Of a DNA stretch of 64,000 bases, positions 1 to 7,708 are shown piece after piece. The stretch's first letter is position 1, and every line of letters begins with the position of its first letter. The position numbers were made by a program, and so were the translations under genes. Origin of the DNA: Caldilineaceae bacterium (GTDB lineage: Bacteria > Chloroflexota > Anaerolineae > Caldilineales > Caldilineaceae); NCBI GenBank assembly GCA_022842065.1, contig JALHQH010000004.1:124001-188000 (forward strand). Direction: 5' to 3'. The notes beneath the pieces were generated by a model. The model saw only the letters and a list, made by a program, of their open reading frames with translations, was not told where the DNA came from and did not search any database.

Positions 1-252
1 AACTTGGAATTTGACGCCGCAGGGTTTGAAGACTTGGCCTGGTGGATCGAAACCGATCGCAAAACTGCGCTACGTATCGTTCGCTTGATTCGTGAGGTCC
101 AGCGCGAACCCTTCACCGGCGTCGGTAAGCCGGAGCCGCTTAAACATGAGTAAACCGGTTGTTAGTCACGTCGGATTGATCAAGAGCATCGGTTAGTTTA
201 TCAAGTATTTGATGAAAAAATTCGTATTCTCGCTTGCCGTTATCACTACTGA
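1..252 (+). pseudogene. YoeB/Txe-family toxin, broken by two nonsense codons; 5' end off the window
   Basis: Reading frame 1 gives a C-terminal YoeB-like sequence (WWIETDRKTALRIVRLI, then GKPEPLKH, then SRRIDQEHRLVYQVFDE, ending ACRYHY and a stop at 250-252). YoeB is a ribosome-dependent mRNA interferase normally paired with YefM antitoxin, which would lie upstream off the window. TAA at 151-153 and TAG at 163-165 interrupt the same frame. Compared with the family segment KHNLSGFWSRRI, they fall exactly where Leu and Trp are expected (KHE-stop-TGC-stop-SRRI), each one base from TTA and TGG. There is no frameshift and the rest, including the terminal RYHY, is intact, so inactivation looks recent. 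Alternative: sequencing error, less likely with two separate changes. Confidence 0.8.
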
Positions 253-257
253 CCAAT

Positions 258-698
258 ATGTTCAAACGATTATTACAGGGTATGGGATTCTCTGCCCCAC
301 AACCAGCTTTAAGAGCAGCGTTGTCTGATCCAAAGCAGGCTACCCAGCCGATCATTGATGTCACAGACGCCAACTTTGGGGAGCTGGTCCTGGCTGCCAA
401 CCAACTGGTGATTGTCGACTTCTGGGCCGAATGGTGTCAGCCCTGCCAGATCATGTCTGCCTATGTCGGCTTCCTGGCCAAGGATTTTTCCGGTCAACTC
501 GTGCTGGCGGCGATGGATGTCGATGAAAATCCGCTGACGGCCCAACAATATGAAATTATGGGACTGCCGACCCTGCTACTCTTTTACGAAGGCCAACTGC
601 TCGACCGCATCGTTGGCGTTGAGCCCTATGAAGTTATCCGGGATCAAGTTGCCGCTTGGTTAGCCGAGGAATGGATAGGTAAATCAGTAAATCGGTAA
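258..698 (+). CDS. thioredoxin-like protein with WCQPC active site
   Basis: A 146-residue thioredoxin-fold protein, probably a cytosolic thiol-disulfide oxidoreductase. The core is FWAEWCQPC with cysteines at residues 60 and 63, and the cis-proline motif is GLPTLLLF near residue 104. An N-terminal extension of about 35 residues precedes the fold, longer than classical thioredoxin (compare the 108-residue protein at 55618). ATG 258 was chosen over the upstream TTG at 234 because that would overlap the YoeB remnant; no good ribosome binding site is seen for either, and ATG 282 is also possible. The last codons and the stop lie inside a TAAATCGG repeat array, so the final residues GKSVNR are repeat-derived. 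Confidence 0.85.
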   Translation: MFKRLLQGMGFSAPQPALRAALSDPKQATQPIIDVTDANFGELVLAANQLVIVDFWAEWCQPCQIMSAYVGFLAKDFSGQLVLAAMDVDENPLTAQQYEIMGLPTLLLFYEGQLLDRIVGVEPYEVIRDQVAAWLAEEWIGKSVNR

Positions 699-765
699 AT
701 CAGTACATCAGGATTGTTCTACCGATTTACCTGTCTACCGATTTACCGATTTACTAATGTACACC
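676..765 (+). repeat. iterated short-word palindrome (TAAATCGGTA type)
   Basis: Several near-copies of GTAAATCGGTAAATCAG on the left are followed after a short gap by reverse complements (ACCGATTTAC repeated). RNA from either strand could fold into a long hairpin, so it may terminate or insulate between the thioredoxin gene and proS. The same design recurs at 32357-32463. It supplies the stop codon of the upstream gene. Confidence 0.75.
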
Positions 766-789
766 CCACAAGAAAGTCGACAAACGTCC

Positions 790-2571
790 ATGCGCATCTC
801 CAAACTCTTTTTCCAGACCTTGCGCGAAGTACCTAACGATGCTGAAATTGTCAGCCACCAGCTGATGCTGCGCGCGGGGATGATCCGCCAGATTGCGGCC
901 GGCATCTTTGATTACTTGCCCTTGGGCCAGATCGTCAAACACAAAATTGAGGCGATCATCCGCCAGGAGATGAATGCGCTGGATGGCCAAGAGGTCACCT
1001 TGCCCATGGTCCACCCTGCTGAACTCTGGCAGCAAAGTGGCCGTTGGTATGAGATCGGCGCAGATATGGCGCGTTTGCAGGATCGCAATGGCCGCGACCT
1101 GTGCCTGGGTATGACCCATGAAGAGATTATGGCCGATCTGGCGCGCCAGGTGGTGAACAGCTACCGCCAACTGCCCTTTGTGCTCTACCAGATCCAGACC
1201 AAATTTCGCGATGAGCCCCGGCCCCGCGCCGGCCTGATCCGCGTGCGTGAATTCACCATGAAGGATGCCTACTCCTTTGACCGTGATTACGCGGGCATAG
1301 ATGCTTTCTACCCCCGCATCTACCAAAGTTATTTTGACATCTTCCGCCGCTGTGGCATTGATGTGGTTGCGGTACAGAGTGACACAGGCATGATGGGCGG
1401 CACCATGGCTCACGAGTTTATGGCCCTTACCCCGATTGGGGAAGATACGCTGCTGCTCTGTGATGACTGCGGCTACAAGGCCAACCGTCAGATTGCCACT
1501 TTCCGCAAGACGCCCGCCACCGAAGGCGCGGCCCTGGCCCGTGAGGAAGTCCATACGCCGGCAGTCACCACCATCGCCGCGCTGGCCGACTTTTTGCAGA
1601 TCGGCGAAGCTGAAACGGCCAAAGCGGTCTTCCTGGTGGCCGAACGGCAGAATCGTGCGGGGGAAAGTGACGAACAATTTGTCTTTGCCGTGGTGCGCGG
1701 TGATATGGAACTCAACGAAACCAAGCTCACCAACGCGCTCAACGCCCGTCGCCTACGCCCCGCCACCGTCGATGAAATTCACGCAGTGGGGGCCGAGCCG
1801 GGCTATGGCTCACCGCTTGGGGTGGATCGGAACAAGTTAATCCTGATCGTCGACGACCTGATCCCCCAAAGCCCGAATCTGGTCGCCGGGGCCAACCGCA
1901 AGGACTGGCACTATCGCCATGTCAACTATGGCCGTGACTATGTCGCCGACATTGTAACCGACATTGTGGCGGCTGGTGACGGCGATCACTGTCCGCAATG
2001 TGGTACCCCCCTGCGCGCCGTGCGCGGTGTGGAAGTCGGCAATATTTTTAAGCTGGGCACCAAATATAGCGAAGCAATGGGGGCCTATTACCTGGATGAA
2101 AAAGGGGACAAGCAGCCGATCGTGATGGGTTCCTATGGCATTGGCAGCGGCCGCCTCATGGCCTGTGTCATCGAGCACCACAACGACGAGTTTGGCATTC
2201 GTTGGCCGATCACGATTGCGCCCTATCAGGTATTACTCGTCAGCCTGGGCACCGAGCGCACGCCGGATGTGATTGCCGCCGCTGACCAGATCTATGCACA
2301 GCTCCTTGACGCCGGCATCGAAGTGCTCTATGATGACCGCGACGAGCGTGCCGGGGTCAAATTTAACGACGCCGACCTGTTGGGCATTCCGATCCGGTTG
2401 ACGGTGGGTGGTAAAGGGCTGAAAAATGGCATCGTCGAGCGCAAAGTGCGGCGCACCGGCGAAGTGGGTGAGATCGGGCTGGCTGGTCTGATCGATGGCG
2501 TACAGGCGTTGATTGCGGCTGAGTTGGCGGTGGTGCAGCAGTTGTTACGGACAGAGCAACTCAAGGTATAG
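790..2571 (+). CDS. proS: prolyl-tRNA synthetase, bacterial type with editing insertion
   Basis: Class II aminoacyl-tRNA synthetase charging tRNA-Pro in the cytosol, 593 residues, a normal length for the bacterial type. The N-terminus reads MRISKLFFQTLRE as in the family. Class II motif 2 is in TKFRDEPRPR/VREFTMKDAYSFD, and motif 3 is GSYGIGSGRLMACVIEHHND. Residues about 225-400 between motifs 2 and 3 form the insertion typical of the YbaK-like editing domain that hydrolyses Ala-tRNA-Pro. A small CPQC motif lies after it, and an anticodon-binding domain ends the protein. ATG 790 was chosen over ATG 757 because the latter lies inside the palindromic repeat and the family starts at this residue. 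A second, different-type prolyl-tRNA synthetase lies at 3235. Confidence 0.95.
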   Translation: MRISKLFFQTLREVPNDAEIVSHQLMLRAGMIRQIAAGIFDYLPLGQIVKHKIEAIIRQEMNALDGQEVTLPMVHPAELWQQSGRWYEIGADMARLQDRNGRDLCLGMTHEEIMADLARQVVNSYRQLPFVLYQIQTKFRDEPRPRAGLIRVREFTMKDAYSFDRDYAGIDAFYPRIYQSYFDIFRRCGIDVVAVQSDTGMMGGTMAHEFMALTPIGEDTLLLCDDCGYKANRQIATFRKTPATEGAALAREEVHTPAVTTIAALADFLQIGEAETAKAVFLVAERQNRAGESDEQFVFAVVRGDMELNETKLTNALNARRLRPATVDEIHAVGAEPGYGSPLGVDRNKLILIVDDLIPQSPNLVAGANRKDWHYRHVNYGRDYVADIVTDIVAAGDGDHCPQCGTPLRAVRGVEVGNIFKLGTKYSEAMGAYYLDEKGDKQPIVMGSYGIGSGRLMACVIEHHNDEFGIRWPITIAPYQVLLVSLGTERTPDVIAAADQIYAQLLDAGIEVLYDDRDERAGVKFNDADLLGIPIRLTVGGKGLKNGIVERKVRRTGEVGEIGLAGLIDGVQALIAAELAVVQQLLRTEQLKV

Positions 2572-2630
2572 ATAACGTTTGAATAGACTTTCACATTAAG
2601 TCTCGGCTTTTTGTATAGGAAAGTGAGTAT

Positions 2631-2870
2631 ATGATGCAAGTACAAAATATTACGCGTGAACAAGTCGTTCAATTGGCCAAAACGATGCCGCTGGTTAAAT
2701 TAGCACGTTGGTATGAGTACGGTTTATTTATTCAATCTACTCCTTTGGCCCTAGCCGCTGAAAAAACAGCAATTGATGATGAAGCGCTGCAACAAGAGTT
2801 TGCGATGTGGGATGCCGCAAGTGATGAAGATTGGCTGAAATTTGAAGAATTTATGACGGAGACGGCATAG
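2631..2870 (+). CDS. small putative antitoxin partner of the MazF/PemK-like toxin
   Basis: A 79-residue acidic protein directly upstream of and overlapping a MazF/PemK-like toxin gene by one base (TAGTG). The C-terminus is rich in Asp and Glu (WDAASDEDWLKFEEFMTETA), as expected for the toxin-wrapping tail of an antitoxin. The N-terminal part (REQVVQLAKTMPLVKLARWYEYGLF) is not a recognised AbrB or ribbon-helix-helix domain to me. AGGAAAGTGAG precedes the ATG. The role as antitoxin is inferred from gene order and charge. Confidence 0.75.
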   Translation: MMQVQNITREQVVQLAKTMPLVKLARWYEYGLFIQSTPLALAAEKTAIDDEALQQEFAMWDAASDEDWLKFEEFMTETA

Positions 2871-3214
2871 TGGCGCGTGGTGACATCTTTCTGGTCAATT
2901 TGCCAAATAGTGATGGGCGTGAGCAAGCTGGACGGCGACCTGCGGTTGCGCTACAAATGGATGTTGCTGGAACGCCATTGCTCATGGTCGCACCGATTAC
3001 TTCAAATTTGAATGCACAGCGCTTTGCTTATGCCGTACGTGTGGAACCGTCTAAAGAAAACGGTCTGTCCGCAGCTTCCATTGTCATGATCTTTCAAATG
3101 CGTGCAATTGATAAAACGCGTATTGTTCATCGAATCGGACAGTTAAGCGCCGAGGATATGCAGCGCGTTGATGTAGAAATATGGCGAATGCTTAGCCCCA
3201 TTGATAAAGAATAA
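2870..3214 (+). CDS. MazF/PemK-family type II toxin (mRNA interferase)
   Basis: A 114-residue protein beginning MARGDIFLVNLPNSDGREQAGRRPAVAL, the standard opening of the CcdB/PemK/MazF fold (G-DI-F-V-L, then RPAVAL). The APITSN segment and the C-terminal IGQLSAEDM helix also fit the family. MazF enzymes cut mRNA at short motifs and are neutralised by the co-expressed partner. GTG start at 2870 overlaps the upstream stop, indicating translational coupling. The pair sits in a 660-bp slot between two prolyl-tRNA synthetase genes. Confidence 0.9.
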   Translation: MARGDIFLVNLPNSDGREQAGRRPAVALQMDVAGTPLLMVAPITSNLNAQRFAYAVRVEPSKENGLSAASIVMIFQMRAIDKTRIVHRIGQLSAEDMQRVDVEIWRMLSPIDKE

Positions 3215-3234
3215 ACGAAAGTCTGGAGAAAACC

Positions 3235-4671
3235 GTGGCCGACAAATTAGTGTCCCGCAGCGAAGATTTTAATGAATGGTACAATACCCTGGTGCTGGCT
3301 GCCGATTTGGCCGACTATGGCCCGGCACGCGGCACGATGATCGTCAAGCCCTATGGCTGGGCGCTCTGGGAAAATATTCAAGGCGCGCTTGACCGCCGCT
3401 TTAAGGCGACGGGACACATGAATGCCGGCTTTCCCATGTTCATCCCGCACAGTTTTCTCCAGCGCGAGGCCAAACATGTCGAGGGCTTCTCCCCTGAGCT
3501 GGCATTGGTCACCCATGCCGGTGGCGCAGAACTCGAAGAGCCCCTCGTGGTCCGCCCCACTTCGGAGACCCTGATCGGCCATGCGTTCTCCAAATGGGTG
3601 CAGAGCTATCGCGATCTGCCGATTTTGATCAACCTGTGGAACAGCGTGGTGCGTTGGGAATTGCGCACCAAACTCTTTTTGCGCACCACCGAATTTTATT
3701 GGCAAGAGGGGCACACCGCCCACGCCACCTGGGCCGAAGCTGATTTTGAAACGCGCCAGATGCTCGATGTCTATACCGACTTTGCCGTCAACGAAGCGGC
3801 GATCCCGGTCATTCCCGGTGAAAAATCAGAGGGCGAACGTTTTGCCGGGGCCGATCAAACCCTTTGTATCGAAGCCATGATGGGGGATGGCCGCGCCCTA
3901 CAATCGGGCACCTCCCACAACTTGGGCCAGAATTTTGCCAAAGCCTTTGAGATTCAATATCTCGATCCCAACAACGTCCAACAACATGTCTGGACCACCT
4001 CCTGGGGCTTGAGCACCCGTTTCATCGGCGCGATTATTATGGTCCACGGTGATGACAAGGGCTTGATCATGCCGCCGCGGCTGGCCCCTTATCAACTGGT
4101 CGTCGTGCCGATCTACAAGAAGGATGAGGAAAAGAGCATTGTCATGGCCGCCGTGAAGCAGATGCAGGCGGAGCTGGTTGAAGCCGGCGTCCGCGTCAAG
4201 GTCGATGACCGTGACAATCTGACCCCTGGCTTCAAGTTCAACGATTGGGAATTGCGCGGCGTCCCCTTGCGCATGGAAATCGGCCCGCGCGATGTGGCCC
4301 AAAATGTCGCCGTCCTCGCCCGCCGTGACATCCCCGGCAAAGAGGGCAAACTGTCGGTCAACCAAGCAGGCATCGTCCAGACCGTCCAGGATCTGCTCAA
4401 AACGATCCAAGCCGACATGCTCGCCCGCGCCACCAAATTGCGCGACGACAACACGCACGAGATTACCACCTACGCCGAGTTCAAAGAAAAGGTGCAAAAC
4501 GGCTTTGTCCGCACCTGGTGGGCCGGCAGTGATGCCGACGAAAAGCAGGTGCAACAAGAGACCAAAGCGACCCACCGCTGCTATCCACTCGCTCAGCCAG
4601 GGGGCGAGGGCGTTTGCTTCTTTACCGGCAAGCCGGCGACACGCCAAGCGATCTTTGCGCGGGCGTACTGA
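3235..4671 (+). CDS. proS: prolyl-tRNA synthetase, archaeal/eukaryotic-like type (type 3)
   Basis: A 478-residue class II prolyl-tRNA synthetase of the short type that lacks the editing insertion and carries a C-terminal extension. Evidence is the opening [58 protein letters not shown] region with class II motif 2, the [15 protein letters not shown] segment, and the terminal tyrosine of the ending FARAY, which is characteristic of this type. The GTG start at 3235 has GGAG seven bases upstream. Having it in addition to the bacterial-type enzyme at 790 is unusual: two unrelated-subtype enzymes for one amino acid, separated only by a toxin-antitoxin module. Confidence 0.95.
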   Translation: [478 protein letters not shown]

Positions 4672-4707
4672 TGTTATGTCGTAATCGGCGAAGGATCAGG
4701 TGCAATA

Positions 4708-5079
4708 ATGATTGTATTACAAGAAAAAGATTTAGTAGAACAACTACAGCAAGTTGCTGATAACCAAGAGACTTCTGTCGAAGTGTTGCTTAACAACGCA
4801 GTGGCAGAATTTCTGGAAAATATTGCCCTGCGGAAAATACAAGATGAAACCGTCGCCTTTGAACGAATGCATGGACAATTAGTTACCCAGTATTTAGATG
4901 AATATGTCGCAGTACATAATGGTATGGTTGTCGATCATGATGCTGACGTTCGTACATTACATCTGCGGATGCGTGCCAAGTTTGGCCAAATGCCAATTTT
5001 ATTGAGACAAGTAACCAAAGATGTAAATTTACCCGCGCTTGTGGTACGCAGCCCAAAGTTGACGGTAACCGATCTATGA
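4708..5079 (+). CDS. DUF5678-like protein, first gene of a pair with an aspartic protease
   Basis: A 123-residue protein. The first half is helical (EQLQQVADNQETSVEVLLNNAVAEFLENIALRKI) and resembles a small antitoxin-like or dimerisation segment. The second half (YLDEYVAVHNGMVVDHDADVRTLHLRMRAKFGQMPILLRQV) matches the pattern of DUF5678 proteins (Y-EYVA-ugG-VV-H). The stop overlaps the start of the next gene (ATGA), so the two are probably co-translated. AAGGA precedes the start. Function unknown; DUF5678 is assigned from memory of the family pattern. Confidence 0.7.
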   Translation: MIVLQEKDLVEQLQQVADNQETSVEVLLNNAVAEFLENIALRKIQDETVAFERMHGQLVTQYLDEYVAVHNGMVVDHDADVRTLHLRMRAKFGQMPILLRQVTKDVNLPALVVRSPKLTVTDL

Positions 5080-5459
5080 AGCGTGACTATAGCCAAAGTT
5101 ATTTCCCACCTGCGCCATTATTACAGGTACGCTTTGGTAAACCTGAAGATATGCGCTTTACACGTTCCGTTGAGGGGATTGTGGATACAGGCGCTGATAT
5201 TACGATTGCACCAATTCAGTTGATGCGCGAAATCGGTGCAACAATCGGTAGCTTGCAGACGATCCGTAGTCAGTGGGGAGAAGCTAGAACCGTCAAACTC
5301 TATCTAGCTGACGTTGAAGTTGAGGGCATCAATTTCCCTGGGCTCTGGGTGGTTGGCGATGAACGCGGCAAAGAGGTTGTGCTTGGTCAAAATTTGCTGA
5401 ATCGTATGCGTATATTGTTAAACGGGTTATCAGAAAAGATTGAAATTGTTGGCTACTAA
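5076..5459 (+). CDS. retropepsin-like clan AA aspartic protease
   Basis: A 127-residue protein with the catalytic triad motif GIVDTGADITIAP near residues 30-42 and a downstream GLWVVGDERGKEVVLGQNLLNR segment, matching the hydrophobic-GLN/R pattern of retroviral-type and bacterial single-domain aspartic proteases. Such proteins act as homodimers. No signal peptide, so it is probably cytosolic. It starts at an ATGA overlap with the DUF5678-like gene, which may be substrate, regulator or antitoxin-like partner. The pair forms a compact two-gene module next to other such modules. Confidence 0.8.
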   Translation: MKRDYSQSYFPPAPLLQVRFGKPEDMRFTRSVEGIVDTGADITIAPIQLMREIGATIGSLQTIRSQWGEARTVKLYLADVEVEGINFPGLWVVGDERGKEVVLGQNLLNRMRILLNGLSEKIEIVGY

Positions 5460-5467
5460 GGATTCCT

Positions 5468-6841
5468 GTGACGCAACCGAATTTCCCATACTACAACACC
5501 GTTGACCAAATCTATCACGCCGAATGGGCTGTCACCAAGCTGGCCCGGCTTGAATTGTTACGTGAGTCGATTGCCAAACTCTGGCCCAACGGCCACCCCA
5601 CCCGGCTGATCCACGTGGCGGGCACCAGTGGCAAAGGCTCGACCTCCCGCTTTCTGGAAATGGGGTTGGGCTGTGTCGGCAAGGCGGGGGCTTATATGAG
5701 CCCTCATCTCTTTGATTACCGCGAACGCTTTAGTATCAGCGGCGAATTTGTGACCCAGGCCGATGTCCGCTGGGCATGGGAAGAACGGATCAAGCCCTAC
5801 TGTCTGCGCCTGACCATGCAAGCCGCCCACCAGGTGCATAGCTTTCTAGAAGTTTCGCTGCTGATCGCCCTGGCCCTCTATGAAAAATATGAAGTCGAAT
5901 GGGCCGCGATCGAAACCAGTGTGGGCGGTCGTTATGACCATACCCGTGCGCTCGATGTGGTCGCCGCGGCATTGACCAATGTGGGCAGCGATCACGCCTA
6001 TTTGTTGGGCAAAGAGCAGTGGCAACGCACGCTGGATAAAGCGGGCATTGCCCGCCCTGGTGTACCCTTTTTCACCAGCGATCGTAATCCTGAAAATTTG
6101 CCGATCATTGCTGAGGTCTGTCAGGCAGTCGACGCGCCGTTGCATTTGGTCGATGAAGCCGGGGTCGAACGGTTGATACAAGCATTAGCGCGCCATCAAC
6201 TCACCGTGGCCTCGGAATCGCTGCTCAATGCCACCTATCAGAAGTGGAATGCCGCCCTTGCTTATGCGGTGATTCGCGAACTTGTGCCCCAGATCGATGA
6301 GCGGCAACTCCTCACCGCCTTTTGCAACGCGCGGCTGTTGGGCCGCTTCTGGCATGTGGCGGACAACCTCTATGCCGACATTGCCCATAATGTCGAAAAG
6401 ATTACAGCGTTGGCCCACGAGTTGCCTGATTATTTTGGGGAACGGGGCAAAATTTTGATCATCGGCATGTCCGGCAAGCGCGCGCCAAGCAAGGTTTTTG
6501 CCGCGTTGGCCAAGGTCGCCAAGTTGATCATCGTCACCGGCGCATCTTACAAAGGGCAGGATCCCGGCAAGGTACAACAAGAATTGGCCGGCCTGACCAA
6601 CGGCATTCCGATTCTAGTGATCAACGAGCCGCAACAAGCACTCGAAGTCGCCCAATCGATGCAGCGGGGGGATGATGTGATTATCCTCACCGGTTCGACC
6701 TATACCATTGAACAGGCGCTCAATGCTGATCCCTATTTACGTTCGCTCAGCAGCAGCTTTGGTTGGCGCACGGATGTCGATACGGAAGCAACGGGCACTG
6801 TGCAGATCGACCTGCCTAAGCCGCCACCTTTATTTCGGTAA
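5468..6841 (+). CDS. folylpolyglutamate synthase-like Mur ligase
   Basis: A 457-residue ATP-dependent ligase of the FolC family, which adds glutamate to (tetra- or dihydro-)folate. The P-loop GTSGKGST is at residues 52-59, followed by SPHLFDYRERFSISG and ETSVGGRYDHTRALDVVAAALTNVGSDH, both FolC landmarks, and a C-terminal Mur-ligase domain with TGSTYTIEQAL. GTG start at 5468, eight bases after the previous stop, with AAGGA overlapping that stop. Length fits FolC. The dihydrofolate-synthase signature is not obvious, so a FolC-like paralogue is possible. Confidence 0.85.
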   Translation: MTQPNFPYYNTVDQIYHAEWAVTKLARLELLRESIAKLWPNGHPTRLIHVAGTSGKGSTSRFLEMGLGCVGKAGAYMSPHLFDYRERFSISGEFVTQADVRWAWEERIKPYCLRLTMQAAHQVHSFLEVSLLIALALYEKYEVEWAAIETSVGGRYDHTRALDVVAAALTNVGSDHAYLLGKEQWQRTLDKAGIARPGVPFFTSDRNPENLPIIAEVCQAVDAPLHLVDEAGVERLIQALARHQLTVASESLLNATYQKWNAALAYAVIRELVPQIDERQLLTAFCNARLLGRFWHVADNLYADIAHNVEKITALAHELPDYFGERGKILIIGMSGKRAPSKVFAALAKVAKLIIVTGASYKGQDPGKVQQELAGLTNGIPILVINEPQQALEVAQSMQRGDDVIILTGSTYTIEQALNADPYLRSLSSSFGWRTDVDTEATGTVQIDLPKPPPLFR

Positions 6842-6852
6842 CCTATTTCACA

Positions 6853-7497
6853 ATGAAAGTCGCCCACGCTGCGCGCTTTACGGCGCTGATCTTTTTTGTC
6901 ACCTGCTGTATAACCCTGCTCTACTTACGCCCCGGTCTGCGTGTCGCCGGGGTGCAATTCCCACGCCAGGGCTGGCTATTGGAAAACCTCACCCTTTGGC
7001 AAGCTGGCGGCTGGCTCTGGCTGTTGACGATCTTCGGCTGGATGTGGTTGCTGATCACACTGGCCTGGAGCTATCTGCCGGCCCATCGGTTAGCGGCCAT
7101 GTTGCAATCTGGCCTGATGCTCATAGGCGCGACCTTGGCGATTGCCGGGGTCATCACCTGGATGAGCGTGTTGCCGGTGGCGGTAGAACAAGCAGAGGCC
7201 GGTATCTATATCTCGCTCGTGGATAGCTTGGCGTTGGGTTTGCTGGGCGGCGGCGGTTTGATGACCGGCATTGTCACGCTCTGGCTTGGCCTTGATCTCT
7301 GGCGGCAGCGGGTGTTGGCGCGACCGTGGGTTGCCTGTTGCATCCTGGCCGGCCTCTGGACCATCCCTTCGCCCTTACTCTTTCCCTGGTTCTACCATCT
7401 GTTGCCCGCTGCGTTCTGTTGGTGGCTCTGGAGCCTCTATTTGGCCTTTCGTCCGCGCCTGCCCAGTCCGTTCGCGGAATGGCCCTTACGCAAGTAG
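6853..7497 (+). CDS. integral membrane protein of unknown function
   Basis: A 214-residue protein with about six hydrophobic segments (residues roughly 8-26, 50-72, 83-106, 123-147, 157-175, 180-197) and a Trp-rich character. No motif is recognised. It starts 11 bases after the folC-like stop and so is probably its operon mate. A strong palindrome follows 7 bases after the stop and may end transcription. Confidence 0.75.
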   Translation: MKVAHAARFTALIFFVTCCITLLYLRPGLRVAGVQFPRQGWLLENLTLWQAGGWLWLLTIFGWMWLLITLAWSYLPAHRLAAMLQSGLMLIGATLAIAGVITWMSVLPVAVEQAEAGIYISLVDSLALGLLGGGGLMTGIVTLWLGLDLWRQRVLARPWVACCILAGLWTIPSPLLFPWFYHLLPAAFCWWLWSLYLAFRPRLPSPFAEWPLRK

Positions 7498-7503
7498 TGA
7501 TCT

Positions 7504-7577
7504 ACAGACGCGGATTTGGGGAGCGCGGATTCGGGGTGATGGTGACAAAAATCCGCGCTCCCCAAATCCGCGTCTGT
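7504..7577 (+). terminator. perfect 28-bp inverted repeat downstream of the membrane protein gene
   Basis: Arms 7504-7531 and 7550-7577 are exact reverse complements, built on the word ACGCGGATTTGGGGAGCGCG, with an 18-base loop. The transcript would form a very stable hairpin. There is no T-run, so it is either a rho-independent-like insulator or a mobile palindrome. A smaller palindrome with the ACGCGGATTAGG word is at 50931-50968. Confidence 0.65.
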
Positions 7578-7671
7578 CAACCGCCTACCCGAGAAGTCCC
7601 ACCATCACCCGCGCACAAATTCATTTCCCCCCAATTCGTCGTCGCTTACTACGCCCCAATCATGCCGACTG

Positions 7672-7680
7672 TGCTATAAT
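7672..7680 (+). promoter_or_regulatory. extended -10 promoter for adenine deaminase
   Basis: TGCTATAAT is a perfect extended -10 element, 28 bases before the ade start codon. No convincing -35 box is seen at 17 bp, as is common for extended -10 promoters. Confidence 0.55.
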
Positions 7681-7708
7681 GGATCAAATTTTCCAGGAGG
7701 GCACGCGA

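Noticed and set aside
1..252. Programmed stop-codon read-through of the YoeB gene
   Set aside because: Two different stops (TAA and TAG) at conserved Leu and Trp sites are best explained by mutation; no recoding signal is visible.
7271..7708. N-terminal extension of adenine deaminase
   Set aside because: It would translate through a 28-bp-arm palindrome and the promoter; the family start and a strong ribosome binding site are at 7709.
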